This document shows positions 1 through 8,682 of a stretch of 64,000 nucleotides of DNA, in pieces; within the stretch, counting starts at the first letter, position 1; the number at the start of each line of letters is the position of its first letter. Source of the DNA: Pontivivens ytuae (GTDB taxonomy: Bacteria > Pseudomonadota > Alphaproteobacteria > Rhodobacterales > Rhodobacteraceae); NCBI RefSeq assembly GCF_015679265.1, contig NZ_CP064942.1:1272001-1336000 (forward strand). The letters are read 5' to 3'. The position numbers and the translations under genes are program-made. The notes under the pieces are model-generated. The model was not told the origin of the DNA. It searched no databases and saw only the letters and a program-made list of their open reading frames with translations.

Positions 1-1550
1 ACGCGGGCGAGCGCGATCCGCTGCCGCTGGCCGCCCGACAGCTTCACGCCGCGCTCGCCGACATGGGCGTCGTAGCCGCGCCGGCCCTGCGGATCCTCAA
101 GCTCGAGGATGAAGTCGTGTGCCTCGACCCGGCGCGCCGCCGCCTCGATCTCGGCATCGCTCGCACCGGGCGTGCCGTAACGGATGTTGTCGCGGACCGA
201 GCGGTGGAGCAGCGAGGTGTCCTGCGTGACCATGCCCACGGCGCGGCGCAGGCTGTCCTGCGTCACGTCGCAGATCGCCTGGCCGTCGACCTCGATCCGG
301 CCCTTCTCCGCATCGTGGAAGCGCAGGAGGAGGTTGACCATGGTGGACTTGCCCGCACCCGACCGGCCGACGAGGCCAACGCGCTGCCCGGCCGGGATCT
401 CCAGCTCCACATGCTCCAAGCCGCCCGAGGCCTTGCCGTAATGGTGGCTCACGTCGCGAAAGGCGATGGCGCCGCCGGCCACCTGCAGATCGGCCGCCCC
501 GTCGCTGTCGGTCAGCTCGATCGGCTGGGCGATGGTGTCCATCCCCTCCCGCACCACGCCGAGGTTTTCGAAGAGCGAAGACAGCGCCCACATGATCCAG
601 CCGGTCATCGCGTTGAGCCGCAGCACCAGCGCGGAGGCCGCAGCGACCGTCCCGACCGAGGCCGTGCCCTGCTGCCAGAGCACCACCGACCAACCGATCA
701 CCGCGACGATCAGCAAACCGTTGATGAGCAGCAGCCCCAGCTCCATGAAGGAGATCAGGCGCATCTGCTTCTGAAACTTCTGGCGCGCCTCCTCGATCGC
801 CTCGCCGGCGAACAGCTCCTCCTCCCGCGTGTGGGCGAAGAGCTTCACGGTCTGAATGTTGGTGTAGCTGTCCACGATCCGGCCCGTGATGGCCGAGCGT
901 GCGTCCGAGAACTCCTTGGACGCCTGCGCGATCCGCGGGATCACGTAGAAGCAGAGCGAGATGTACATCATCGACCAGATGACGAGCGGCAGCATCAGCC
1001 GCGGATCGGTGCCGCCCAGCAGCACGAGCGCGCCGACAAGGTAGATCACCGCGTAGACCAGCGCGTCGAAGACCTGGAACGTCGCCTCCCCGGTCGCGGA
1101 GGGCGTCTGCATCACCCGGTTCGCGATCCGGCCCGCGAAATCGTCCTGGAACCAGCCCACCGACTGGCGCAGCACGTGCCGGTGCGCACGCCACCGGACC
1201 AGCGTGCCGAGATTGGGCAGCAGCGACTGGTTGAGGAACATCGTGTCCACGATCTGCGCGATCGGCCGCAGGAACAGGATGAAGAGCGCGATGAAGAGCA
1301 GCTCCAGCCCGTGCTCCGCGATGAAGGTCTGCGGCGTCGAGCCCTCCAGCAGGTCCACCACCCGGCCCGCATAGTAGATCAGTCCGATCTCCACCGCGGC
1401 GACGACGAGCGTGAACAGCGTGACGTAGATCAGGACCTTGCGGAAGGGGCGCAGGTACTCGAACAGGAACGGACCCAACCGGTCCGGCGGAGTGTCGCGG
1501 TCGGCATAGGGCTGGTAGGGATCCACCAGCCGCTCGAAAAAGCCAAACAT
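1..1550 (-). CDS. ABC exporter, fused permease and ATPase (3' end outside window)
   Basis: This is an inner-membrane half-transporter of the ABCB/MsbA type, which normally works as a dimer to export lipid, drug or peptide substrates. The visible 516 residues start MFGFFERL. Residues about 35-330 form the membrane domain with several hydrophobic helices. The ATPase domain follows, with Walker A GRSGAGKST at about 395-403 and the signature LSGGQRQR at about 509. The Walker B and H-loop lie beyond the left edge of the window, so completeness cannot be judged. The ATG at 1550 is preceded by a weak GAGAG. The neighbour on the same strand is a secreted RTX-like protein, but this exporter lacks the type I secretion peptidase-like N-terminal domain, so a partnership is only a guess. 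Substrate unknown. Confidence 0.9.
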   Translation of the reverse strand, partial: MFGFFERLVDPYQPYADRDTPPDRLGPFLFEYLRPFRKVLIYVTLFTLVVAAVEIGLIYYAGRVVDLLEGSTPQTFIAEHGLELLFIALFILFLRPIAQIVDTMFLNQSLLPNLGTLVRWRAHRHVLRQSVGWFQDDFAGRIANRVMQTPSATGEATFQVFDALVYAVIYLVGALVLLGGTDPRLMLPLVIWSMMYISLCFYVIPRIAQASKEFSDARSAITGRIVDSYTNIQTVKLFAHTREEELFAGEAIEEARQKFQKQMRLISFMELGLLLINGLLIVAVIGWSVVLWQQGTASVGTVAAASALVLRLNAMTGWIMWALSSLFENLGVVREGMDTIAQPIELTDSDGAADLQVAGGAIAFRDVSHHYGKASGGLEHVELEIPAGQRVGLVGRSGAGKSTMVNLLLRFHDAEKGRIEVDGQAICDVTQDSLRRAVGMVTQDTSLLHRSVRDNIRYGTPGASDAEIEAAARRVEAHDFILELEDPQGRRGYDAHVGERGVKLSGGQRQRIALAR

Positions 1551-1619
1551 GGGAACGGGCTCTCGTTCTACCGGGCGCGCAGCCCGAACTGTCCGTCGGG
1601 CCTGACACCCGGCATCGCC

Positions 1620-3746
1620 CTACCCCATGTAACGCAGAGCCGCGCTCGTGCAACGGGTGCTGACAAGATGACGGGCCTCGCGCCCCCGCCGCTCGGGCCG
1701 AGCCGTCGTGCCGTAGCCCTTGTGCAGCAGTTCCGGAAACAGGGCGAGCAGTTCGAGCCGCGCGGCGTGATCCATGCTGCCAAGCGTCTGAGCACCGGGG
1801 TGGAAGCTCTCGCTCGCCAGTCCGTCGGAAAAGACGATCTCGTGCCGGTCGAAGAGGAGGTGATGATACGTCACCTCCTCCACATCGATCTGCCGGATGC
1901 TGGATCCGTTCACCAGATGCACGGCCGGAACCAGTATCTCGACCCCGTCCGCCAGGGGCTCGGCCCGGCGCACCAGCAGGCGGTGCTGGGGCGAGACCAC
2001 GATGTCGCGCGCCGGGCGGCCGGGGCCGAGCGCGCCCCGCCGGATGCGGATCGGGCGAAAGGCGGGCGCGGCCCGCAGCTCCGCCCCGGTCAGGTGCCGC
2101 CGCCCGATCCAGCGCACCGGCTGCGGCCCATGATCCTGCGTGACGACGAGGTCGCCGACCGCGATCTCCTCGATCCGCCGCGGCCCGATCACCGTCGTGA
2201 TCGGCGTGCCGGTGGCAAAGCAGGGCGGCACGCCCGTGTTCGCCGTCTCGAGGTCGGAGATCGTGACGTCCTGCAGCCGGATCACCGCGCCGTCGGGCAG
2301 CGTCACCAGCAGGTCGGCACCCGATTGCGTCGCCGCATCCTCCAGGTCGGAGAAGCGGTCGAAGAACGGCTCGAGATTGATGAAATCGACGATGTCCCCG
2401 CCCGAGACGCGCGGCTGGAAGTCGGTCACCACGTCCTCGACCCCGGCCCCGCCGCCGAAGCTCGTCGCCTCGAACCGGTCCGCCCCGGCACCACCGGTCA
2501 GCGTGTCGGAACCCGCGCCGCCGTCGAGGGTATCATCACCCTCCGCCGGGCTGGGATTGGTCGAGGTCACCAGCCCCGAATCGGTGAGCTCCACCAGACT
2601 GCCACCGGTATCCGGCCCGCTGACGGCGACACCCAGCACGTTCAGCCCGGTCCGCTCGAAATACTCGATGGTGATCGTATAGCTGCCCGGCGTCAGCGTG
2701 GTCGTGTCGCTGACCGTCCGCGGCGCGTGCAGGCTGTCGTCGGAGACGACGGGCACGCCGTCGATATAGATCACCGCCCCGTCGTCGGAGGTGAGCTCGA
2801 ACGTGTAGGTCCCGCCGGTGGTGATCGTGATCTCGCCGGAATAGCGGATGCCGAACTGCTCAGGGTTCGAGCCGTTGGCAAACACCGTCCCGTTGGCGGT
2901 GGCGAGACCCACGATGTCGATCTCGCTGACGAAACCGGTGGCGTCGGCCCCCGTCTCGGGAATGTCGTTCACGGAATCGATGTCCGAGCCGACATTGTAG
3001 AACTCGAAGTTCAGCCCCGTGCCCGCCGCGCCGTCGTCCCCGGCCAACGAATCGTCGCCCTCCTCACCGAAGAGCTGATCGTCGCCGTCGCCCCCGATCA
3101 GCACGTCGTTGCCGGGCGTGACTTCGGTATTGTCGTCCGGATCCCCGACGAGGCCGGATGCAAACAGATCCTGCGTGCCGCTCGTGCCCGGACCCGAGAC
3201 ATTGACGACGAGGCTCTCCCCGCCGCTGTTCTCGAAGAACAGGATCTCGATGTCGTGGGTGCCCTCGGTCAGGTCGATGGTGCCTGAGCGGGTCCGCACC
3301 CCGTGCAGGCCGTCGTTGTCGACGACCTCCACTCCGTCGATGAACACCTTCGACCCGTCGTCCGAGGCGGTGGAGAAGGTGTAGGTCCCCGCATCCCCCG
3401 CCCCGATCTCGATCGTGCCCTTGTAGCGAATGCCGAACTGGTTGGAGTTGCCCTCGCTGTCGTAGAGCGCTGCGAGCGCATCCACGTCGAAATCGTCGAC
3501 GAAGCCGAAGGCGTCCGCCCCGCTCGTGGGGATGTCGTCGACCGTGTCGGGGTTGAAGGCGAAGTTGAAGAACTCGAAGAACAGGAAGCCCGGTGGCCCG
3601 TCGCCCGGCCCCCCGGCGTCACCGCGCAGGGTATCGTTCCCACCCGCCCCGTCGAGCGTGTCGGATCCGGTCCCTCCGCTGATGCTGTCGGCGGCGTCCG
3701 TCCCGGTCAGGCTATCCTGACCGACGCCCCCATCGATCGTGGCCAT
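1620..3746 (-). CDS. RTX/PA14-domain surface protein with C-terminal Hint domain
   Basis: This is a predicted secreted, calcium-binding protein of 708 residues. Acidic GGxGxDxL repeats open the protein (GGTGSDTLDGAGGNDTL). Two PA14-like beta domains follow, at roughly 55-200 and 235-385; each has a 'SDDG..(V/I)(F/Y)IDG' core and ends in a VSGPxT-type motif. More RTX repeats come at about 395-420 (DTLDGGAGSDTLTGGAG). The C-terminal Hint module begins at about residue 500 with CFATGTPI and carries VVSPQHRLLV, and its final third runs to the end. Hint modules of this type are common in Rhodobacterales RTX proteins, and the first Cys is the usual nucleophile for self-cleavage. No classical signal peptide is present, which fits type I export. 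An in-frame GTG at 3758 is an alternative start; ATG 3746 has a GGGGG stretch upstream. Confidence 0.85.
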   Translation of the reverse strand: MATIDGGVGQDSLTGTDAADSISGGTGSDTLDGAGGNDTLRGDAGGPGDGPPGFLFFEFFNFAFNPDTVDDIPTSGADAFGFVDDFDVDALAALYDSEGNSNQFGIRYKGTIEIGAGDAGTYTFSTASDDGSKVFIDGVEVVDNDGLHGVRTRSGTIDLTEGTHDIEILFFENSGGESLVVNVSGPGTSGTQDLFASGLVGDPDDNTEVTPGNDVLIGGDGDDQLFGEEGDDSLAGDDGAAGTGLNFEFYNVGSDIDSVNDIPETGADATGFVSEIDIVGLATANGTVFANGSNPEQFGIRYSGEITITTGGTYTFELTSDDGAVIYIDGVPVVSDDSLHAPRTVSDTTTLTPGSYTITIEYFERTGLNVLGVAVSGPDTGGSLVELTDSGLVTSTNPSPAEGDDTLDGGAGSDTLTGGAGADRFEATSFGGGAGVEDVVTDFQPRVSGGDIVDFINLEPFFDRFSDLEDAATQSGADLLVTLPDGAVIRLQDVTISDLETANTGVPPCFATGTPITTVIGPRRIEEIAVGDLVVTQDHGPQPVRWIGRRHLTGAELRAAPAFRPIRIRRGALGPGRPARDIVVSPQHRLLVRRAEPLADGVEILVPAVHLVNGSSIRQIDVEEVTYHHLLFDRHEIVFSDGLASESFHPGAQTLGSMDHAARLELLALFPELLHKGYGTTARPERRGREARHLVSTRCTSAALRYMG

Positions 3747-3846
3747 GACGGCCCCCACTCACTCCAGACACTTCTCATCCCACTGGGTTGCGTGGTTTAA
3801 GGGCTTCGCCGCGCAAACGCCACCTTCCGCAAAAGGCTGAGATTGT

Positions 3847-4740
3847 ATGAACACTGAAATGCGACCGGAAAAGGACCGCGCCGCCTCATGGTTTCGCGAG
3901 CTGCGCAACGAGATCTGCGCCGCGTTCGAGGCTCTGGAGGACGCGCAGACCTCCGGCCCCTTCGCCGATCTCGCACCGGGCCGGTTCGAGCGCAAGCGGA
4001 CCGAGCGCGCCTCCGGCGACGGCTCGGACGCGGGCGGCGGCGAGATGAGCGTGATGCGCGGCGGGCGCTGCTTCGAGAAGGTCGGCGTCAATATCTCAGA
4101 GGTCTACGGCACGCTGGGCGAGGGGGCACAACGCGCCATGGCCGCGCGGAAGGACATGCCCGGCATGGCGGAGGACCCGCGCTTCTGGGCCTCGGGCATC
4201 TCGCTGGTCGCCCACATGCGCTCGCCAAAGGTGCCGGCGGTCCACATGAACACCCGCATGTTCTGGACCCCGCACGGCTGGTGGTTCGGCGGCGGCTCCG
4301 ACCTCAACCCGATGCGGGAGGTCGCCGAGGACACCGCCTTCTTCCACGCGCAGCAGGAGGCGGCGTGCGCGCCCCACGGCGCGGACCTCTACCCGCGCTA
4401 CAAGGAATGGGCCGACGAGTACTTCATGATCCGCCACTGGAACGAGGCGCGCGGCGTCGGCGGCATCTTCTACGACGACCACTGCTCCGGCGACTGGGAG
4501 GCGGATTTCGCCTTTACCCAGGACGTGGGCCGCGCCTTCCTCAAGGCCTTCGTCCCCATCGTCGAGAAGCGGATGTTCGAGGACTGGACCGAGGACGACC
4601 GCGCCCACCAGCTCTTCCGCCGGGGACGGTATGCGGAGTTCAACCTCGTCTACGACCGCGGCACGACTTTCGGCCTGCAAACGGGGCACAACCCGGAAGC
4701 AGTGCTGATGAGCCTGCCCCCCCTCGCCGCCTGGCCATGA
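3847..4740 (+). CDS. hemF: Oxygen-dependent coproporphyrinogen III oxidase
   Basis: HemF oxidatively decarboxylates coproporphyrinogen III to protoporphyrinogen IX in heme synthesis, using O2. The 297-residue length is normal for the family. Signature segments are visible: VHMNTRMF at about 133 and WWFGGGSDLNP at about 145 (the metal and substrate-binding region), and the C-terminal GRYAEFNLVYDRGT block with LQTG after it. The protein is cytosolic, with no signal peptide. The stop codon overlaps an ATG by ATGA (4737-4740); that ATG opens a vestigial frame MKIAIL that stops after seven codons (see findings). It is divergent from the RTX/Hint gene. Confidence 0.97.
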   Translation: MNTEMRPEKDRAASWFRELRNEICAAFEALEDAQTSGPFADLAPGRFERKRTERASGDGSDAGGGEMSVMRGGRCFEKVGVNISEVYGTLGEGAQRAMAARKDMPGMAEDPRFWASGISLVAHMRSPKVPAVHMNTRMFWTPHGWWFGGGSDLNPMREVAEDTAFFHAQQEAACAPHGADLYPRYKEWADEYFMIRHWNEARGVGGIFYDDHCSGDWEADFAFTQDVGRAFLKAFVPIVEKRMFEDWTEDDRAHQLFRRGRYAEFNLVYDRGTTFGLQTGHNPEAVLMSLPPLAAWP

Positions 4741-4807
4741 AGATCGCAATTCTTCCTTAAGCGTATTACCTTGAGATCGGCGGCGACACGGACGGAGGAG
4801 TTGCCAC

Positions 4808-4996
4808 ATGACACGGGAAGAGCAGGATCTCGCGGACGAGAAGATGCGCGCGGAAATCGCGAGCCTCATTGCGACGACCGCAAAACTGAATGCGGAAACC
4901 GCCAAGATCATGCGTGAGCGGTTCTATGTGCCTTTCACGGTCTTTGCTGCGGTCATGGTGGCTGTCGCGACAGCCGTCACGAAGCTCCTCGTCTAG
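4808..4996 (+). CDS. Small membrane protein, 62 residues
   Basis: No family is recognised. The first 40 residues are charged and helix-prone with a coiled-coil look (EEQDLADEKMRAEIASLI). One hydrophobic segment, at about 42-60 (FTVFAAVMVAVATAVTKLL), is a plausible single transmembrane helix with the N-terminus in the cytosol. A near-perfect GGAGGA lies 7 bases upstream of the ATG, which strongly supports translation. The gene sits between hemF and the MKIAIL-type hypothetical gene and appears to have been inserted there. Its function is unknown; a small membrane anchor or regulator is possible, but nothing proves it. Confidence 0.75.
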   Translation: MTREEQDLADEKMRAEIASLIATTAKLNAETAKIMRERFYVPFTVFAAVMVAVATAVTKLLV

Positions 4997-5017
4997 TCTC
5001 GGTCCTGTCTCTGCATC

Positions 5018-5590
5018 ATGAAAATCGCCATCCTCGGCTGGGGCTCCCTGATCTGGGATATCGAGAACCTGGAGCCGCATGTGGCGGGCGACTGGCACAT
5101 GCGCGGCGGGCCGGAGCTGCCGATGGAGTTCTCCCGCATCTCGCCGAAGCGGAAGATGGGCCTCGTCGTTTGCCTCGACCCGCAGCACGGCGCGGCCTGC
5201 CCGACCCACGCGATCCGCTCGACCCGCGCCCGGCTCACCGATGCGGTCAGCGACCTCGCCCGGCGGGAACGCGCGCCGGAAGACCTGATCGGCCGCTGCA
5301 CCCAGGACGGCGCACATGGCCGCCTGCCGGAGGTGAACGAAGCAGTCATGGCCTGGTGCCGGATGAGCGGGCATGACGGGGCGGTCTGGACGGACCTGGA
5401 GCCCAACTTCCTCCTGTCCCGCGGCGTGCCGTTCAGCGTGAAGCGCGGCATGGACTACCTCCGCACGCTGGAGGGCGAGAGCCTCGCCGAAGCGCACCGC
5501 TACATCGAGGAGGCGCCGTCGACCACGATGACGCCCCTGCGCCGCGCGCTGACCACCGACCCGTGGTGGCAGGCCCTGCGCGCCGCCTAA
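5018..5590 (+). CDS. Hypothetical protein, possible GGCT-like fold
   Basis: This is a 190-residue cytosolic protein starting MKIAILGWGSLIWD. The early GWGSL motif and mixed alpha/beta pattern recall gamma-glutamylcyclotransferase-like folds (YGSL motif), but no catalytic residues are identified with confidence, so the enzyme activity is open. It lies 22 bases downstream of the 62-residue membrane protein. The opening six residues MKIAIL also occur at the end of hemF (4737), which suggests the two genes were once directly joined. Two hairpins follow at once at 5591-5640. Confidence 0.7.
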   Translation: MKIAILGWGSLIWDIENLEPHVAGDWHMRGGPELPMEFSRISPKRKMGLVVCLDPQHGAACPTHAIRSTRARLTDAVSDLARRERAPEDLIGRCTQDGAHGRLPEVNEAVMAWCRMSGHDGAVWTDLEPNFLLSRGVPFSVKRGMDYLRTLEGESLAEAHRYIEEAPSTTMTPLRRALTTDPWWQALRAA

Positions 5591-5640
5591 GAGTTTTCGG
5601 CCCGAAAACTCTTCCAAACGATCTTCGGATGAAGATCGTT
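5591..5640. terminator. Double stem-loop between convergent genes
   Basis: Two perfect hairpins lie in tandem between convergent genes. The first is GAGTTTTC/GAAAACTC (5591-5598 and 5604-5611, 5-base loop). The second is AACGATCTTC/GAAGATCGTT (5617-5626 and 5631-5640, loop GGAT). There is no long T-tract, but the position and symmetry fit a bidirectional terminator. Confidence 0.7.
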
Positions 5641-5644
5641 GCCC

Positions 5645-6238
5645 TCAGGCGAAGATCAGCGCCGCCGAGGCCGCCATCAGCGCCGCCATTCCGGTCATGA
5701 ACGCCCGCCACAGCCGCTCGTCCGACAGCAGGCGTCCCAGAAGGTGCCCCGCGCTCGACCAGAACAGGCAGACGCCGAGGTTGATGCACGAAAACGCTAT
5801 GGCAAGCGCCGCCCCGGCCTCCGCCGGTCCCCGCGTCGCGACGAAGGCGGAGGCCGCCAGCGCCACCGCCCAGACCTTCGGATTGACCCACTGGAACGCC
5901 ACCGCCTCGATGAAGGTGAAGGGCCGGTCGCCCGCCTCCGCCCGGCTGGTGCGCGTCGCCCGGAACAGCTTCCACGCCAGCCACAGGATCCAGCCCGCTG
6001 CCACCAGCCGCAGGGCCAGCGTCAGCGCCGGATAAGCCAGCAGCAGCGCCCCGAGCCCGAGCCCCGTCAGCCCCGCCGTCACCCCGACCCCGGCCGCGAC
6101 GCCCAACACGTGCGGCACGGTCGCCCGGAACCCGAACCGCGCGCCCGAAGCCGTGAGCAGCACCACGTTCGGCCCCGGCGAGAACAGCCCGGCAAAGACG
6201 AAGACCGCGAGCTCGACCGGGATCAGCCCCAGGATCAC
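5645..6238 (-). CDS. LysE/RhtB-family amino-acid exporter (second of tandem pair)
   Basis: This is an inner-membrane exporter of the LysE superfamily, 197 residues with about six hydrophobic segments. The family motif GLFSPGPNVVLLTASGARFG is seen at about residues 16-35, and FQWVNPKVW at about 115. It starts at a GTG (6238) whose last two bases form the stop codon of the upstream paralogue (GTGA), so translation is probably coupled. The substrate cannot be inferred; family members export Lys/Arg, Thr, homoserine or metabolites. Confidence 0.88.
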   Translation of the reverse strand: MILGLIPVELAVFVFAGLFSPGPNVVLLTASGARFGFRATVPHVLGVAAGVGVTAGLTGLGLGALLLAYPALTLALRLVAAGWILWLAWKLFRATRTSRAEAGDRPFTFIEAVAFQWVNPKVWAVALAASAFVATRGPAEAGAALAIAFSCINLGVCLFWSSAGHLLGRLLSDERLWRAFMTGMAALMAASAALIFA

Positions 6239-6843
6239 GGCCGCAGATCCGCGAAGAGCAGGCCGAACACCGTCATCACGATCAGCCCCGCCATCACCCC
6301 GTTGAAGAGCCGCAGCCGCAACGGCGTGCGCAGGAACCGCTGCAACGCCGCCCCGAACCCGGCCCATCCATTCGCCGAGGTCAGCCCCACCAGCGCATAG
6401 ACGCCCGAGACCACGGCGGCCTCCAGCAGCGGCGCGCGGCCCGTCACGAATTGCGAGATCATCGAGATCGCCATGAGCCACGCCTTTGGGTTCACCCACT
6501 GGAACGCCGTCGCCTCCAGAAACGTCCAGGGCCGCGCGTTCGTCGCCCCCTCGCCCGGCGGCTTCGCGTTGAAGGTCTTCCACGCAATCCAGAGCAGCAG
6601 CGCCGCCCCGATCCAGCGCAGCGCCTCGCCCAGCAGCGGCGTGGCGAGGAACACCCCGCCCAGCCCCAGCGCCATGGCAAAGCACATCAGCGGAAAGCCC
6701 AGCGCCACGCCCAGCGCATGCGGCAGCGTCGCGCGGAACCCGAAGCGCGCGCCCGAGGACGCCAGCAGCGCGTTGTTCGGCCCCGGCGTCCAGACGGTCG
6801 CGGCGGCGAGCACGAAGATGGCGATCAGGGTCTCAGGCGTCAT
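6235..6843 (-). CDS. LysE/RhtB-family amino-acid exporter (first of tandem pair)
   Basis: This 202-residue inner-membrane exporter has the LysE-family motif TPGPNNALLASSGARFGF near residue 18 and FQWVNPKAWL near 118. ATG 6843 is chosen over an upstream ATG because GGAG sits 7 bases before it and the family motif then falls in the usual place. It is clearly paralogous to the downstream gene (same motifs, same length) and overlaps it by 4 bases. The pair may act as a heteromer or be a simple duplication. Substrate unknown. Confidence 0.88.
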   Translation of the reverse strand: MTPETLIAIFVLAAATVWTPGPNNALLASSGARFGFRATLPHALGVALGFPLMCFAMALGLGGVFLATPLLGEALRWIGAALLLWIAWKTFNAKPPGEGATNARPWTFLEATAFQWVNPKAWLMAISMISQFVTGRAPLLEAAVVSGVYALVGLTSANGWAGFGAALQRFLRTPLRLRLFNGVMAGLIVMTVFGLLFADLRP

Positions 6844-6914
6844 GCGGGGCTCCGGTCGTGCGGAGCGGTACATTCCGCGGGACGCCCCGCGCGGTCAATC
6901 GCGGGTTTGTACCC

Positions 6915-8069
6915 TCACGCCCCGCGCCGCTGACCGGGCTCGCGCCGCTGGCGCAGAAGAGCCGCCTTGTTGTGCTTGAGGTCGCTCGCATGCCAGAGCG
7001 TACGCAGCCGCTCCATCTCCACCCCCAGCTCGGGGCCCGGAGAGAAGGGTGGCATCAGGTCGGCGGCCTTCAATGGGAAGCTCGCGGCCGCACCCCGCGC
7101 GATCTCCGCCTCGACCTTGCGCGACGGCTTCCGGCCGAGGATCGCCGCCTCCATCAGGCACAGGTCGCGGGCGATGTCGGAACCATAGCGGCGCGCGCGC
7201 ACCGCAGGCGTCTCGGGTCGGGCGAGTGCGGCCTCGGCGAGGATCAGCCCCTGCGCATCGCGCTTCGCCAGCCGCAGCCGCGACCGCCGTCCGCTCAGCG
7301 CCAGCATCCGCCGCTGCCAGCGCGGCGCCCGGCCGTCCTCGGCCCGGATCAGCGGCGCGATCAGGTCGAGCTGCGCATCGGGCAGCACCCGTTTCAGGAC
7401 GCCCGCGCCCACCATCTCCTCCAGCACCGGCGTCGGATCGGGGGCAGCCAGCAGCTTGCAGAACTCCGCCGTCACCCGCTCCGCCGACAAGCCGTCGAGC
7501 CCGTTTGCAAGCTTCGTGCACGCGGCAAGCGCCGTCTCATCGGCCTCGCCCCGCCCGTACCACGCGCGGAAGCGGAAGAAGCGCAGGATCCGCAGGTAAT
7601 CCTCCCGGATCCGCGTCTCCGCATCGCCGACGAAGATCACCCGGCGTGCCCGCGCATCCTCCAGCCCGCCCAGCGGGTCGACCACCTCGCCATCGGCGCG
7701 GGCATAGAGCGCGTTCATCGTGAAGTCGCGCCGCGCCGCATCCTCGGCAATGTCATCGGCGAAGGCGATGGTGGCGCGGCGGCCGTCGGTCTCCACATCG
7801 CGACGGAAGGTCGTGACCTCGTAAGGGACGCTGTCGGCAACCACGGTGACGGTGCCATGCTCGATGCCCGTGGGCACGACCTTCAGCTCCGCCGCCTCCA
7901 TCCGGGCCACGACCTCCTCGGGCCGCAGGGGCGTCGCGATATCGATGTCGGAGACCGGCTCGCCCAGCACGGCATTGCGCACACAGCCGCCCACGAAATA
8001 GGCCTCGCCCAGCACCGACATCACCCGCACGGTGGCGGGGGTGGTCCGCCAGGAGCCTTCAACGTGCAT
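6915..8069 (-). CDS. cca: CCA tRNA nucleotidyltransferase / poly(A) polymerase family
   Basis: This class II nucleotidyltransferase adds or repairs the CCA end of tRNAs. The 384-residue protein has the head-domain signature YFVGGCVRNAVLG at about residue 24 followed by the metal-binding DIDIATP pair of aspartates at about 40, then RRDFTMNALYA and a DPLGGLEDARARR block, all hallmarks of the family. The C-terminal half is helical. Its start overlaps the end of the upstream Nudix gene by 11 bases, so the two are probably co-transcribed, a common arrangement in alphaproteobacteria. Confidence 0.94.
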   Translation of the reverse strand: MHVEGSWRTTPATVRVMSVLGEAYFVGGCVRNAVLGEPVSDIDIATPLRPEEVVARMEAAELKVVPTGIEHGTVTVVADSVPYEVTTFRRDVETDGRRATIAFADDIAEDAARRDFTMNALYARADGEVVDPLGGLEDARARRVIFVGDAETRIREDYLRILRFFRFRAWYGRGEADETALAACTKLANGLDGLSAERVTAEFCKLLAAPDPTPVLEEMVGAGVLKRVLPDAQLDLIAPLIRAEDGRAPRWQRRMLALSGRRSRLRLAKRDAQGLILAEAALARPETPAVRARRYGSDIARDLCLMEAAILGRKPSRKVEAEIARGAAASFPLKAADLMPPFSPGPELGVEMERLRTLWHASDLKHNKAALLRQRREPGQRRGA

Positions 8070-8682
8070 GGATCAGGTCCGCAAAGGTGCGCAGGATCCG
8101 CGCCGTGGCACCCCAGATGTAGTAGGGGCCGTAGGGAATGGTGTAATAGCGCCGCTCCTGCCCGCGCCAGTCGCGCGACTGTACCGTGCGGTTAGCGCTG
8201 TCGAGCAGGAAGGCGAGCGGCACCTCGAACACCTCCTCGACCTCACCGGCCTCGGGCACCGGCGCGAAATCCGCCGGGATGCGGCCGACGAAGGGATGGA
8301 CCATGAAGCCGGTCACCGTCTCATGCACCGGCAGCGCGCCCAACAGCTCGACAGAACCCGGCTCCAGCCCGATCTCCTCCCGCGCCTCGCGCAGGGCAGC
8401 GGCCTCGGCATCCGCGTCCCCGGGATCGACCTTGCCGCCCGGAAACGCCACCTGTCCGGGATGGTGCTTCAACTGCGAGGAACGGCGCGTGAGCACCACG
8501 TTCAGCGTGCCGGAGCGCTCGACAAGGGGGCAAAGTACGGCAGCCTGTCGCAGTTTGCGCCCGGGCGGGAGCAAATTCTTGACCTCGGCGTTCAGGTCGT
8601 AGTCCGATGAGGGGCCCGCGATCCCACGGGCCAATGCCTGCCGGATGTTATCAACCGAAGGATGTGACAATGGCGTATCCAT
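8059..8682 (-). CDS. Nudix hydrolase, CoA-pyrophosphatase type
   Basis: This Nudix hydrolase of 207 residues is probably a CoA or nucleoside-diphosphate-X pyrophosphatase. The Nudix box is visible at about 95-120: GGKVDPGD, then EAAALREAREEIGLEPG (GX5EX7REUXEEXGU pattern). The preceding HHPGQVAFPGGK is typical of the NUDT7/CoaP group. The ATG at 8682 overlaps, head to head, the first 13 bases of the plus-strand gene starting at 8670. It has no clear ribosome site, so a downstream TTG start is possible. Confidence 0.88.
   Translation of the reverse strand: MDTPLSHPSVDNIRQALARGIAGPSSDYDLNAEVKNLLPPGRKLRQAAVLCPLVERSGTLNVVLTRRSSQLKHHPGQVAFPGGKVDPGDADAEAAALREAREEIGLEPGSVELLGALPVHETVTGFMVHPFVGRIPADFAPVPEAGEVEEVFEVPLAFLLDSANRTVQSRDWRGQERRYYTIPYGPYYIWGATARILRTFADLIHAR

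Noticed and set aside
97..1653. A closed minus-strand frame within the ABC exporter region
   Set aside because: It is a shifted frame. The true exporter frame, which runs off the left edge, has Walker A and signature motifs.
63..3287. A very long open frame on the plus strand opposite the ABC exporter and the RTX/Hint gene
   Set aside because: It is an antisense shadow of GC-rich codons: the product is rich in Arg, Asp, His and Pro with no domain, while both minus-strand genes have clear families.
2480..3740. Acidic glycine-rich repeats of the RTX gene considered as a DNA repeat array
   Set aside because: The repetition is explained by the protein-level GGxGxDxL and PA14 repeats within one coding gene.
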